A stretch of DNA of 64,000 bases from Maylandia zebra (Eukaryota > Chordata > Actinopteri > Cichliformes > Cichlidae): contig NC_135169.1 of assembly GCF_041146795.1 (NCBI RefSeq), positions 15,662,352 through 15,726,351 on the forward strand, given 5' to 3'. A program made the position numbers and the translations under genes. Shown here piece after piece: positions 22,915 through 35,759 of the stretch (positions are counted from its first letter, which is position 1; every line of letters begins with the position of its first letter). The notes below the pieces were generated by a model that worked only from the letters and a program-made list of their open reading frames with translations, did no database searches and was not told where the DNA came from.

Positions 22915-22947
<33 letters not shown>
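22915..22947. repeat. (AT)n microsatellite
   Basis: A pure AT dinucleotide run directly precedes a putative solo LTR. Confidence 0.9.
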
Positions 22948-22950
<3 letters not shown>

Positions 22951-22954
22951 ATAT

Positions 22955-23222
22955 TGTAGTGGGTCAGGGCTGTCCGGGGTTCTGTTTGTACAGTTATGTT
23001 TTGTTTATGTTGCCATAGTGATGAGTGACGCCTTCTCGCTGCGACGGTGTGTCCTTCCGGGGTCAGAGGGCGCCCTGTGTGTTGTTGTTGTTGCCGCGCT
23101 GAGCAGTTAGCTAGCGGCAGTGTTCTTCTGCAAATGTTAATAAACGGCTGTGCTCCCTGGCTGGCTCACGGGAAGCAAGACCAAACGATACCTCTGTCTC
23201 CTCCTTGTCTGAGCTCGCCACA
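22955..23222 (+). repeat. Putative solo LTR
   Basis: It starts TGTAGTGGGTCAGGG and ends GAGCTCGCCACA (TG...CA ends). It contains an AATAAA at about 23141 followed by a GT/T-rich end. Its GC content differs from the flanks. A clear target duplication was not found, so the call is tentative. Confidence 0.5.
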
Positions 23223-23515
23223 ATAGAGACATTTTTATTTTTGACTACTGCCAACAGCTGAGATTAAAGCTAAAAAAAAATCAACTCTATTCGCCTACTT
23301 GCATTAATGTATGTAGAGCATGTGGCTTTTTTTAAATTAATTGCACATTAATTAATTTATAAATGCATTAATTATATCTTTAAATTGAAGACACATTATA
23401 TTTGCACAAAATTGCAAATATAGAGCTCCTGATTTATGCTTTTCACAAATGAACAAATGTAAGGTAGCAATTCAGATCATTTTCTTTATTTAAGATAGTT
23501 TTTAGAATGAAATAA

Positions 23516-23563
23516 GACACCACTTATTTTGTCTGTGTATACCCAGACAAAATAAGTGGTGTC
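23516..23563. repeat. Perfect 20-bp inverted repeat (hairpin)
   Basis: The left arm 23516-23535 (GACACCACTTATTTTGTCTG) and right arm 23544-23563 are exact reverse complements around an 8-nt loop. Other receptor units carry a single arm here (near 41646 and 61463). Confidence 0.9.
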
Positions 23564-23733
23564 TCTAATAGACTTTAACTTGAAGTCAGTTAAAGTCGTG
23601 CTCAGTATCAGACTTGGTAGTTATATTTCATTGCTGACCACAACCTCAGTGTGTCTGTTGTGTAATAAGTAATGTGACACTTTGACATTAGCAGTTGACC
23701 ACAATGGGTGTTTTTAAAAGCTGCACCAGCACT

Positions 23734-23739
23734 TTTATT
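23734..23739 (-). terminator. Poly(A) signal of receptor gene 2
   Basis: AATAAA on the minus strand in the block shared with the other units, about 280 bp after the gene 2 stop. Confidence 0.7.
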
Positions 23740-24017
23740 TTAACAGCATACATAGTTATTCATACATACATGTGTAAAAATGGAATGATCGAACACTTTG
23801 TTTAAACTTCAACTTCTAAATATCACACTGGTACCTTTGCTTGTATTCAAGCAAAGGTTTATATATACTTATGACCACACAGTAATGGCAAATAGCTGTA
23901 TCTGAAAAAAGAAAACATATAACAATTTATAGACATGTAGACAAAACTGAGATGACAATGTACAACTTGGTTAATTACTAGAACAATATGTGATAAAACT
24001 GAGTTATATTTTTGTTT

Positions 24018-27000
24018 TCACTCTCCCTCAGATGTGATTATTTCTTCAGCTCTCTCTCTCTCTGCAACCTGTGAGACACACAAAATAAGTGTAGAAGAAA
24101 AAATGTAAGATAGATGACAAGAAAACTCTTTATTGTCATTGCACAATCATACATAGTAGAATAGTACAATGAAACTGGAATATTGTCCCAAGTTGGCACT
24201 ACATACAACATGGCACAACATGACACAACACAACGCAACACAACACAACACAACACAGTAACTTTATTTAAAAGAAGAAGAAGTGCATGTGTATTGTTGT
24301 GTATTATTATTGTTGTTGTGAGTGTCTTCGTCTGAGACCTCAGCAGCCTTAATCTCCTGCCAGACAGCACCAGCTTAAACCCGGTGTCCTGGGTGTGTAC
24401 AGTCCAGTAGGATGCTGCGTGCCCTCTTGAGACAATTAGTGCTGTACAGGTCCTTCAGGTAGGGAAGAGGATGTCCAATTATTTTTGGGGTCCATAGTAA
24501 TGACTGTCTCAAGTGCTTTTTTGTGTGCTGGAGAACCACACACCGATGCAATATGTCAGTACACTTTCAATGGAGCAGCGGTAGAAGACGATCAGCAGCT
24601 CCTTCTTCAGGTCCATTTTTCTGAGGATTCTCAGAAAGTGGAGACGCTGTTGGGCCTTCTTTAAAACCACTGAGGTGTTTGAGCTCCTTTGGAGGTCTGT
24701 GTCTATGTGCACACCCAGGAACTTAAAACTGGACACCCTTAACACACACTCTCTGTTGATGCTTAAAAGCTGCAGTGAATACTTCCACCTTCTGAAGTCG
24801 ACTACCAATTTTTTTTTCTTGGTGATATTGAGGTCCAGGTTGTTGTCTACACAACAGTCTGACAGTGTCTAACCTTCAGCTCTGTTTGCCGTCTCGTCTC
24901 CCCCAGAGATGATCTCCACCATGGTGGTATCAACTTAACGACTGTGTTGTCTGGGTGGGAATGAACACAGTCATGTGTGTACAGAGCGTACAGTAGGGGA
25001 CTTAGCCTTAACCCTGACTCACTACAAGGTGGTGTACTGAGGGCTGGGGAAAGATAGGGCTCCTCTCTAACTCTCTCTACATAGTCTGAGAGGAAGTCTC
25101 TAAACCAGCGGTAGGTGGTAGAAGGAAGACCAATATCACAGGTACACAGTATGGCATGTTGATCGTTAAAGATCCTCCAGGTGCATTAGGGATGAATGTT
25201 ATTTGGAAATGTTACCACAAGCTTTTTGGGCAACATGGTGAAGCATTGTTTAGTCTGGGCTCTGTCACAGAGGCCCCTAAGCTCCATGTCCATGCACTAC
25301 AAAAGTGCCATGATGTTAGTAATAATAATAATAAATAATAATAAGATCAGTGATAATTGGATCAGATTCAAGGAATTGATTTGTCTAAACTGTCAGCAAA
25401 GGAACAGGAGTAGGCGAGGTCTCTCCTTAAGAAATACAGCTCTGTCTTTTCTGCTTAAGAGACTGACTTGGGTTGCACTAACTTGATCTCCCATGACATG
25501 ACTGCTCGGGGTGGCAGCCCGTGCAAAACGAGGATAGATGCATTCCACCTGCTGCACATTGAGGAATCCCTAGATGCTCTGACTGGTGCCTGTTGATTTT
25601 CCACCATGGATTTAGCCAGTGGTTAGTTTCAAGAACAGGCTCAAGACCCACCTTTTTAATTTAGCTTTTACTTAGCGTTTATTTACTTTATGCTTATTTA
25701 TTCTATCCTGTTATTCTATTATTAATTTAGGATTTACCTAATATTTGTTTGATTTTATTCTTATTCATTTTTTAATCTTCTTATTCTATTTATATTTATA
25801 TTGTATCCTGTTCTTATTTATTTTATCATTTTACCCTATATATATTGTATTGCGTCATATCTCCAGTGTTTCCTCGGAGGGCGCTCTCTGCACCGGGGCT
25901 GTTATTGACCGTGGCTGCTGGGTCTCTGGGGTCCTCTCAGCCTGGCTGGGGGGCTCCTTTGCCTCCCTCCTGCTGTGTGCCCAGCCTGGAGGCTGCGGTC
26001 TGTGACCGGCTCCCAGTGCAGACGGCTCCCTGTTATAGTGTTTCCTCACTTGGCTCATGCGAGCCCAGCCCAATTTTTAGTCTTTAAGTGTGCGCGTGTG
26101 TGTATGTGTGTGTGGGTGGGGGGATATATGTGTATTGAGAGTGTGGGGAGTGAGTTGGAGGGTGGGGTGGGCTGCTTTTAACTATGTAAAGCACTTTGTG
26201 CTACATTTTCTCTGTATGAAAAGTGCTTTATAAATAAAGATTAATTGATTGATTGATTGAATCAAGTCCCAGTTACGGAAGAGGATAGACCCAAGACTGC
26301 GTTCTGCACTCCCTTTGGGTTATTTGAATGGAACCGAATGCCGTTTGGGCTCTTTAATGCACCTAGCACCTTCCAGAAACTAAAGCTATGCATTTTTGGT
26401 GATCAACAATGCCAGTCTCTGCTTCTCTATCTTGATGGCATTGTAATCTTCTCATCAACAGTACAGCAACGTCTTGAGCGACTGTATGTAGTGCTAGGTC
26501 AGCTCCAGCTGGAGGTTTAAAAGTTTAAAAGCAAAGTTTGGTAAACCTGCCTTTTTCTAGCGGGAGGTTTGCTACTTGGGCCACGTCATCTCTGATCAGG
26601 GTGTTTCCACAGACCCTAGCAAGGTAGAAGTAGTGGCTAACTGCACCCCCCTAGGACTGTTTCGGAACTGGAACCTGCAAGCTCAATAGCCGAATCCAGA
26701 ATTAATGACTGCCGCCAAGTCTCTGTACAATGCTGCTGTCCTGTACATACTTTTGTTGGTTATGGGCCTGACGTTTGAGAGAAAGATACTTGGAAGCAGT
26801 GGCTTAAATCGTTGTTTTGTTAGCCATACTAGCAGGCTTACCCTGCAGACAAACTTTTGCCTTCTTTGTTTACATTTCTTCTTTGGCTTGCCGCTGGGAA
26901 GACCCTGGAGTTCTTATTATTTCTTCTGGAATGCCGTGGAATTGGTGACATGCTACGCAATGAATATTATGTCAGACTAATTCCAAATTCAGAAGGTCTT

Positions 27001-30000
27001 GACGACTGTAAGTTGACTACTCAATGTATAGTAATAGAAAACACATGCACCCACACATATATCCGTATAAAAAGTAAAAAACAAAGCACCAAACGTGAGG
27101 AGCAGTGAGCCGCTGCATCTGTGCACGCCACCATCTTTGCTCATACATGTAAAACATAGAATAGAAAAAAGAATGACTATGGTGCATATTCCACGCCAAT
27201 ATTCAGGTCTTTGAGGAGTTCCCAAAAAATATGTTCAGTGTGAAACATTAGTGAAATCAGAGTTTTACATATGCAAATCTAGCAGTGTTATATGTGTGAA
27301 AAAGTATAAATATTCCATGTATGAAGTTGTCAATTTTACCAATCCTTAACGGATGCCTTAATGCAGCACATAAGGCATCCGTGTCCATATAGTTTTACCT
27401 TTTGTTTAGTAGAATAGAAGGAATCCACTGCTACGGGTTGCTGGGGACCTGCTGAAGACATTGCTCTGCTGGTTCCTGCTTCTCCTCGGACGAATGCTAC
27501 AATTAAATAAATTGGTAGACAAGAAATTTTAAATAAAAAAACACAAATTCTTCTTAGTTCATTAACACTTACTTGGTGATGTTTCTGATTGTCACGTTCC
27601 TAGTTCTGTGACCCAGTTTTTGATTTTGTAGTATTATGTTTCTTAGTCTGTGGTTTCTTCTTGGTTCACGTTTGTTAGTATTCCGGTTTGGTTTGGTTTC
27701 TGTTTCTAGTTCTTAGGTTTTGGTTTCCTCTGCTCCTCATGTCACTCTGGTCCCTGTACTCTGTGCTCCCTCTGTTTTTTGTCACTGAGTCTGCGTCTGT
27801 AAGTTCAGTCTGTGGGTTTCCTGTTTTACTTTAAAGGTCTGTGTCCTTTGCCCAAGTAGGTTCACCTGCGTCTATATTGTGTATTTGCCTTTGCTTCCTG
27901 TTGGTCCGTCTGTGTATTCATGCATTTCATTCTCCATGTTTCCCTGCATCTCTACTCTCTGTCTCTTGCATTTCAGGTTTGTTAGTTTGGTTTGTTGTTC
28001 CTTAGTTTTTCCAGTTCAGGTTTCCCTTAGTTTCTGTTTGTGCCATGCCCACTTCTGTTTGTGTCCTCACCTTTGTAAATGAACACTCACTCGCATCAAG
28101 CCGGTGCCTGCATTTTGCGTCCATCTCTTATCTCCGCTATCATGGGCATGCCTTTTTATCACAATTAATATTACCTTGTAGTTGAGCATCACCAAGGCCT
28201 AATTGTTAGTAGATACAGGTCAATGCATCTTCATATAATAAGGAAGTAATAGTAATATGTTGCTATATTATTCATATAGTAATATAGTAATGAAGCAGGA
28301 TAGTGGCGATAATAAGCACAGCAATATTAGTGATAATGATTCCTGTTTGTTTTTTAATGTATTCATTAACATTTTGGGGAAAATCTGAAATTCAATTTTA
28401 GAAAGAAAATCGATGTCATTCCTAGATGGGCCTGTTATGTAAGGCGATGGCATACGGAACACTGAGCTAACTAAAAACTTCCTTTTCAAATTGAATTTTT
28501 GCTGCTTGCCTGATAATTTGACAACAATATCAGTTGCGCTACTTTTGATCCTGCCTTTGCACAAAACCAAGATATCACACTTTACAGCTCTAAACATTTT
28601 TTTGTTAAATTTTTTAATGTCTTGTACTATACTACTCCATTATATATTACTTTGTTGTTTGTGTTGTCAAATGGTAAAATTATTATTTTGCATTTTCTTC
28701 TCCTGCAGTAGTGTACTTTATGAGACAGTTAATGCTAGTCACTGAATGTTATTGTTAAAAAACACTAATTACGTTTAAAGTTAATTTTGAAACAGAATGG
28801 ATGTCTGAAGATGAACTTCACATTTTGAGACGTATGAGACACAGTTCGTGTCTAAAAGAAGAGGTTTAAAATTGTTTCTAAGTGGTTTCCATTTGGGGCG
28901 TAAGTTTTGGATGCTCAAATTATCACTCGCATCTATATATTACATACAAAAATATTACATACACGTCTAACAAAGATACAGACAACACCACAAGAGAAAA
29001 AAAATCCTTTTGACAGAAGTAATATTGTGCTACTGTTGCTGAGTAAAGAACCCTCCGTCTCTCTTACAGCAGCAGGTGTTGCTTTGCCTGCATCCACTGT
29101 GTCGGCCTCTATGAAGATTAAAGGAATAAATGACAAAATAATTTTTAATTTGCTTTTTAAACACATATAAAAGGTATAAATGTTTTTTTTTAGTTCAAGC
29201 CAATTAGTTTATGACATTCACTTTTATTTTTTAAAAAGTTCTTTAAAGTTTTTTAAAAAATAATAATAGAAATAATAATAATTGTCATTACCTCTCTTAC
29301 AGCAAGCTTTGCAAATGTGATACAGTCCCACTACCACCAACAGGGCACTAACTAAAATGGTAGAAATGATCCGTGTGGCAGCAGAGGAAAAATGGCACGC
29401 CTCTTCGTCTGGATTAGATTTGGATTTTTTATTTTGAGACTCTAAATGGTGGTTAGAAAAAACAGGAAGGTTTAAATGAGACAAGAATGGTAAACCATCA
29501 AAAGTTAATTTTCGCTCTTCATAATGACATTAAAAATCTTTCCAATGAAATTAAAGCTTCTAAAACACCACACACCTGTTTTAGTTATTAAAATCTGCAT
29601 TTTAGGTTTGGAAGCTGGAAAGTTATCAGTATTCAAAACATGTACACACACACATTCACACCCATTCATACTCCGAAGCATGCATCGAAGATCTACTTAA
29701 AAACAGACTGTGGGAGGGAGGAATGAAACCACCAACCTTCCGATCAGCAGATAACCTGCTCTTACCTCCTGAGCAACAGCCTCCCCCAAATCAACTGTCA
29801 TTCATATAATATGTATGTCTAAATCTTATCTTAAAACATCTCAGTGTCTCACCTGTGATGTTCAGCCAGCTGTCTGGTGATTCCCCAGCTCCCGAGATGC
29901 TACACTTGTAATGTCCTTCATCTGACTTGGAAACTCTCTGGATGGTCATGTTTCCTGTGGAGGTTTTATGGATGGAGCGTCTATTTTTGTAGAACTCAGC

Positions 30001-31350
30001 CTTAAAGTTGGAGGAATGAGTTTTGTTTCTGCAGCTCAGAGTCACAGTTTCTTCCATCAACACAGGAACAGCAGGACTCTCCAGGATCACAGGACCAGCT
30101 AAATGAGATGCATTTGATAATTAAATACATGAAATTAAATTCTATTAAAATGAATGTCATAAAAGTTTTGTTTATTCAAAGCTACCAGTGACAGAGAGGT
30201 TGATAATGTTGCTTCTTCTCCCTCCTTCAAGCTCATACCAGTACTCTCCACTGTTGTCTGCATAAACAGCTTGAATGGAGCAGGATGATCCTGTTGGTGT
30301 CATCTTATTAGTTTTACTACATGATTTTATTTTTCCTTTGAATTTATGCAAAACTTCACAATAATCGACCCCTTCACAATAAAATGTCACTGATTCATAT
30401 TCAAAGAACTGCAATCTGTTTGGAACAACATGAAGAGAAACTGCATCTGAAACAAAGAAAAAAGAAAGACTCAGTTTACTAAGTTTTACTACTAAAACTG
30501 CCATACTGCACTTAAACAGTGAACAAATAAAACAGTAATAAAACAATAACAAATATCACAGAAACAGTTCTTTCTCTCAGTTTTTCTGCTAAATTCCTTA
30601 TTTATCCAAAAATGTGAACTTTGATATCAAAAAATCAAACCGTTAGTACTCACCAACTTTCTGATCCTGCACATCCAGATGAATCATGATGGCCATCACT
30701 GAAGAGAGATTAAAGAGGTACAGATTAACTAAAACATGCACTGTAAAATTTTTAAATGAACTAAAAGTTCAAAAGTATTATTGCATGTTATATGTCCACA
30801 AAAATACAATAGCCTACTTTTCCATCCATCCATCCATTCGCTTATCCTTTTCAGGGTCGCGGGGGGCGCTGGAGCCTATCCCAGCTGTCATAGGGCGAAA
30901 GGCGGGGTACACCCTGGACAGGTCGCCAGTCTGTCACAGGGCCAACACAGAGGGACAGACAACCATTCGCGCTCACATTCAATCGCACATTCACACCTAG
31001 TGGCAATTTGGATTTTCCAATTAACCTATCCCCACAAGCTGCATGTCTTTGGACGGTGGGAGGAAGCCGGAGTACCCGGAGAGAACCCACGCAAACACGG
31101 GGAGAACATGCAAACTCCACACAGAAAGACCCCGGCCTGATGTTGGAATTGAACTCAGGACCTTCTTGCTGTGCGGCAACAGTGCTAACCACCGTGCCAC
31201 TGTGCTGCCAATAGCCTACTTTTCTAATCTAAAATGTAAAACAAAGTAAACTGTCATATTTTTAATCAGAATGAATAACCTATATTTTATAATAATGTAG
31301 AAATAGAGAAAGTACTCACACAGTTTGATGCGGAGAGCGCTGATCCCCAT
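24018..31350 (-). CDS. Fc-receptor-like two-Ig-domain membrane receptor, gene 2 (spliced)
   Basis: Exons: 31350-31320, 30698-30654 (signal peptide), 30446-30186 (Ig 1), 30098-29853 (Ig 2), 29441-29292 (stalk/TM, IISTILVSALLVVVGL), 29108-29052, 27481-27399 and 24068-24018 (stop TGA), giving about 307 residues. Frames and phases are intact. Oddities: the donor after 29052 is GTTCTT, weaker than the GTATTT of its paralogs. The exon-6 tyrosine is Pro (TPAAV), and the exon-7 tyrosine context is FYSTK, so both ITIM-like motifs are lost. The last intron has grown to 3.3 kb through LINE and Gypsy insertions. A receptor that binds but does not signal through tail tyrosines is plausible; incipient pseudogenisation is the alternative. 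Assignment of the 24.0-kb last exon to this gene is by order and spacing. Confidence 0.7.
24112..25140 (-). mobile_element. LINE 3' part in last intron of gene 2
   Basis: The minus strand encodes an RT C-terminal region: VSSFKFLGVHIDTDL, LKKAQQRLHFLRILRK and FYRCSIESVLTYCI (24808-24509). The tail at 24120-24150 has AATAAAGAG on the minus strand. It is decayed and 5'-truncated. Confidence 0.65.
25600..26262 (+). mobile_element. L2-type LINE 3' end
   Basis: A short RLKTHLFNLAF-type reading of the L2 C-terminus is followed by noncoding sequence and the tail GTGCTTTATAAATAAAGATT ending in GATT repeats. Confidence 0.55.
26257..26990 (+). mobile_element. Ty3/Gypsy RT fragment in last intron of gene 2
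   Basis: The translation has PKTAFCTPFGLFEWNRMPFG, NAPSTFQ and LLYLDGIVIFSS (the YxDD site reads YLDG), then HVISDQG- and STDPSK-like pieces in shifted frames. These are the Gypsy RT motifs in order; stops show it is dead. Confidence 0.7.
27594..28150 (+). repeat. Dispersed LTR-like repeat (family P), copy 3
   Basis: It starts near TGTCACGTTCC and is rich in T/G/C text with CTTCCTGTTTTACTTT, as in 17.6-18.2 kb. It lies inside an intron of gene 2. Confidence 0.35.
30823..31209 (-). mobile_element. SINE-like retroposon in intron 1 of gene 2
   Basis: This is the very common teleost repeat with CATCCATCC at one end and GCATGTCTTTGGACGGTGGG in the middle. It is flanked by a perfect 15-bp duplication AATAGCCTACTTTTC (30808-30822 and 31210-31224), the footprint of target-primed insertion. 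Orientation is not certain. Confidence 0.75.
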
Positions 31351-31482
31351 GTCGTCTTGATGTAGACTGAAGGCTTAACAGTTGTGAGCAGTGGTGTCTG
31401 TTTGCCACTAAAAGTATTTTAATATCAATTAAAAAGCATCTAGTTTCAGAAAAGCTGTTTCCAAAGAAGCTGAGTGTCTTTT

Positions 31483-31600
31483 GTGTCAAGTCAAGCCTCA
31501 CTGTTTCAGTTCCCTGTCAGTGGGCGGAACAACAACCAGTTCAGACAAATGCTGTGTTTGATGTAGCTTGTAGACTGCTTCATGTTTCCTGTGCTTGGTG
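31483..31600 (-). promoter_or_regulatory. Conserved upstream block of receptor gene 2
   Basis: Homologous to 17281-17400. The IRF-like site reads GGGAACTGAAAC (31502-31513) and the ETS-like core is at 31584-31590. Confidence 0.45.
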
Positions 31601-31619
31601 AACTGTGCTTATTTATGTC

Positions 31620-32460
31620 ACAGAACTATTGAACATTTAATCCTCTTCTAGGGGTACTAAGCCCACTCAGGGAAAGTCATTAAAGCTATTTTCTCTTACA
31701 GGACAGTAAATGGCATATATAATAATGCCACTCTGACATAATTCATTCTTATATTGATCTGCCCAGTGATTTGTTCATGTGTGATATTTGCCATATCTGC
31801 TTAAAATGTGTTGATCTTGTGTCAACAAGCAATAAAAACATCACGTTAATGGTAAAACATGAACATTTATTTAGTCTTTGTCACTGAAGGGTACTCCATT
31901 GTGATGCTATATGATAAGAGAAAGTAATGACTATGGACTACATAAACAGTCTTAAAGAGATATAGAGTTGGTTGTGTGTTGCAAATGCTAATAAAAACTT
32001 GAATGTTGAATGTTTTTATCTTTTTTTTAACACAAAAGAAAGTTAATCAGATAAAATGTGGGGGAAAGAAATTCTATTGAAGTATGTAATGCTGAAAATA
32101 TTGTGATTTTAAAAAAAAATAAAAAAGTAAAAAATCATTAAATTTGAAATAACATCTATAAAACAATGCCTTTTTATGCCTAAATTTACTTTAAAGGTTA
32201 ATGGAGCCCTTTCCTCTTTAAAATATCTGCAATCTCCTCAGAAAGCCAATGTATCTGAGAACAATACAGTTTGTCTATAAAGAAGCTGAAACAAATGGCT
32301 TCATCATGCAACACACAGTGAGACTATCACATGGCAAAAATCATTTTAATTTATCATATACACTTGGTGGCTTCTTCATTAGGTACTATACACTTTGCTA
32401 GTTACATGTTTGACCCACTTTTGCCAACAGAACAGTTTTATTCCGTTCTGACATGAACAG
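31620..32460. other. Receptor-unit upstream flank, noncoding
   Basis: AT-rich sequence is shared in blocks with 17.4-18.5 and 50.8-51.2 kb (for example GAACATTTATTT...TTTGTCACTGA). It is part of the duplicated unit; no gene seen. Confidence 0.4.
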
Positions 32461-32464
32461 GTTG

Positions 32465-33115
32465 CACAGCAGGCGTAATTGGGCTCAAATGCAGACTTAT
32501 AGGTAGGACATTAACAAACTAAAAACAACTACTCGACTCGGAAATATAGGAACTAAACACACGGGGAGGCACACAGAGAAAAATACAACCATGAAGGAGA
32601 ATGTGACACAGGACAGAGGTAGACTCAGACCTAAATACACAAAAAGGTAACGAGGAAGGTAGAAACACACGGGCAACACAGCTGACACAAATTAGACCTG
32701 AGACGGTAAAGAAAGCAAAACTGAAAACACAAACCCAGGACACGGACTGTCAAAGTAAAACAGGAAACATGACTGTGACAACCAGACGTGCAGGCATGAA
32801 ACACATGACCGACTGGGGAGAATGGGTGGAACACAAGAGGGACATGTGAACAGGGGAATAAAACATAGACACTCCTAAGAGGGCAAGGGAAAGTGAGAGG
32901 AGAACAGAAAGAAGAGGGAAAGGGCGAGGGAACCCGAGAGAGCATGAGAGGGAGAGAGAGACCTGACATGCTGGGAAATATGGACACACAAGATAGGCAA
33001 GGGGAACATAGAATGTCACACATGGGAAACCAGACAAAAGAACTCACACAAACACCCGCAAACACAGACGCACAGGAAGGGATACAGAAGACAAAGAGAC
33101 AAGGCGAGCATTAGT
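32465..33115 (-). repeat. Dispersed LTR-like repeat (family P), copy 4
   Basis: The minus strand resembles copy 1 (ACTTTGACAGTCCGTGTCC-type text and the same T/C-rich bias). Ends are uncertain. Confidence 0.35.
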
Positions 33116-33748
33116 TTTTTTTTTCATAAAAAGCAAACATCATTCTTTATCATTTTTTATATAACAACATCAAGTAAAACTTGCTTAACAGCGCCTACCT
33201 GGTACAAAGATAACAGCACACAGTTGTCATCAACAGTTTGTTATGCAACTGCAACATTCAGTTCTGTTACAAGGATTACAACAGTTAGAATCTCATAGAG
33301 AAACATAGCTGAGTGCATGCCAGAGAGCACTCAAATAGCTAACTAGTATTAGCTTAGCATGCTAACCAAAAATGCTACTCGTGAATAATGTTACAATTGA
33401 TGCACGAAAATGCCTGTAACTTTCAGGGCACATGTTAGTACTGCTTACAATAAAAAATACATATTGACAATTACCACTGTGAGAATGTTTTCACTAATAT
33501 ATCTACAAAATTGACAACAGCATTGCTCATGTGCTCCTAACTCCAGTTTGGGATTATTTTCCTTTGCTCAGGAATGCACTGTGCAGCGATTTGGAACCTT
33601 AAGAATGCAGTTGCGGTATTTGTCCTCCAGGTGGCTCTAACTATTCATAAAGCACATCAATTATGTAGAAATTCATTAAGCTTTTTTGTAACTCTGTTAT
33701 ACCTGCAGTGTTAGAGCTCTAATGGGTTGATATGGTACTATAAGGTTA
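33116..33748. other. Intergenic DNA, nothing recognised
   Basis: AT-rich; no gene or nameable repeat. Confidence 0.3.
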
Positions 33749-33749
33749 T

Positions 33750-34037
33750 TAATAATAATGGATTGGATTTATATAGCGCTTTTCAATTCCACTATTCATT
33801 CACTCTCGCATTCACACACTGGTGGAGGCAAGCTACGGTTGTAGCCACACCTGCCCTGGGGCAGACTGACAGAAGTGAGGCTGCCATATCGCGCCATCAG
33901 CCCCTCTGGCCAACACCAGTAGGCGGTAGGGTAAAGTGTCTTGCCCAAGGACACAACGACCAGGACAGAGAGCCCAGGGATCGAACCGGTGACCTTCTGG
34001 TTATAGATGCGATTCCCAACCCCCTGAGCCACGGTCG
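33750..34037 (-). mobile_element. tRNA-derived SINE (AFC-like), copy 2
   Basis: Near-identical in layout to the copy at 18992-19305: B-box GGTTCGATCCC on the minus strand (33977-33987) and the shared TGTCCTTGGGCAAGACAC core. The 3' end lies next to TATATAAATCCAATCC at about 33760. Confidence 0.75.
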
Positions 34038-34225
34038 ATAAGATGGGGCCTGATTATTTAAGACCTCTAATGTGAGGAACAGGATGTTGAATTCAATTCT
34101 CGATTTAACAGGGAGCCAATGAAGGGAACCCAATATAGGAGAAATATGCTCTCTCTTTCTAGTCCCTGTCAGTACTCTTTCTGCAGCATTTTGGATTAAC
34201 TGAAGGCTTTTCAGGGAGTTTTTAT
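34038..34225 (-). mobile_element. L2-type LINE RT C-terminal fragment
   Basis: The minus-strand translation contains LQLIQNAAERVLTGTRKRE and LHWLPVKSRIEF, the C-terminal motif of L2-clade reverse transcriptases. It is a truncated fragment abutting the SINE. Confidence 0.65.
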
Positions 34226-34324
34226 AATATAATAATAAAAATATTGTGTAAGTGTTAGACCCTGTTGGTAAATTACTCCTAAAGTTTTGTCTTTGGGATG
34301 AACCAGTTTTTGCCTTAGTGTACA

Positions 34325-34325
<1 letters not shown>

Positions 34326-34409
<84 letters not shown>

Positions 34410-34410
34410 T
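34326..34410. repeat. (TTA)n/(ATA)n palindromic microsatellite
   Basis: A run of ATT units switches to ATA units, so the tract is self-complementary. The poly-Ile open frames here are artefacts. Confidence 0.9.
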
Positions 34411-35480
34411 TTTAAAATTATAACTACAATTTCTCTTAAGGCGTAGTAACATGATATACTATGACCTTTTTTGCTCACAGCAGACTAAAAACTATCTAAA
34501 TGTGAATATTTAACCCAGTCCAAAAGCCACACAAAATGTTCACTGGTCTTTTCAAGGAAAGGGATAAGTGTAATATTATTACTTAATGATGATGCTGACC
34601 CGTTCATAATAGGCCAAAATGTAGTCTTCCTCTGGCTGTACAGTTTTTATGCTTCAGATGTTACTTGCTGCTTAAATGGCAGTTCCTAATGATGGGCACT
34701 CAGGAGTTGAGTCTCTTCTGCTTAATGGTCATAGCCATTACTATATTCTCAAGTTGGAGATCGTGATCATTTGGATGAGGCCAACAAAAGGACACAAGGC
34801 GTGTTCTGAGAAATTGAGCTCTTTAATATGCTTGTTTTCCGTTGTGTTCTTTTTATCAAGAAAAGAACACAACAGAAAACAAGAAAAAGATTATTTAATA
34901 ATATTGTGATAGTGGGTACCTCACTATGAAAAATTATTATTCCGGAATTGTATTTATTCATTAGAACTTTCTAAACTCCAGGAAGAGACACAAATCCCTT
35001 TGATGTTGCACCAGGAAGTGCATCTCCAAATCTGGCAAGTAAAACATGTTAGCGGAGTTATCCGCTGTAATTACTCCTTGTGACAACGGGCTTTATTAAA
35101 TTTTCCTAAATCATGTATTTCTGAGACAAATGAATAAATGACCCTAACCTTAACAGCAGTGATAGTAAAGAATTTTTTCTTTCTTTTTTATTTTTTAATT
35201 TCACATTTTGCAAGGGATACTGTAAGGGCTGCCTTCTGTGACAGGGAGTGCTGCAGCACAATGATTAAACTTTTTTAAACATCATACGCTTTGGCATCAC
35301 ATTTTAAAACATCTACATTTTTAAAGGTTAAAACTTATACTTTCACTGATTTTTGGATTAATGTATAAAGAGACTGTGGATTTTCCTTTTTTTTTTTAGA
35401 GATTTTGTAAATAGTTTCATCATTCTCTGTGTAAATAAGACCACTGAACTTTCGTCCTGAGTCATGTGTTTGAAAGGTGC
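34411..35480. other. Intergenic DNA, nothing recognised
   Basis: No gene seen. A short inverted text around 34840-34885 (GTTGTGTTCTTTTTATC and its near complement) could form a hairpin. Confidence 0.3.
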
Positions 35481-35487
35481 AGCAGCT

Positions 35488-35493
35488 TTTATT
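35488..35493 (-). terminator. Poly(A) signal of receptor gene 3
   Basis: AATAAA on the minus strand in the shared 3' block, 270 bp past the fossil last exon at 35804-35760. Confidence 0.65.
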
Positions 35494-35759
35494 TTAACAG
35501 CATGAATACATGTGTAAAAACAGAAAGAAGATCCAACAATTTGGTTAATCTTCTACGTATCGGGCAGGTGTCTTTGCTTGTGTTCAAACTTTATATCTAC
35601 TTATAACCACATGGGAATGGCAACTGGCTGTATCTTACTGAACAAAGAAAAGCTATAACATTTATAGACATGTACACCAAAGTAAGATGACCATGTACAG
35701 CTTGGTTAACAACAAAAAAAATATGTGATAAAAACTGGGTCACTTCTTTGTTTTCGCTC

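Noticed and set aside
33897..34478. A 193-codon frame with poly-Ile
   Set aside because: A chance fusion of a SINE, an L2 fragment and an ATT/ATA microsatellite.
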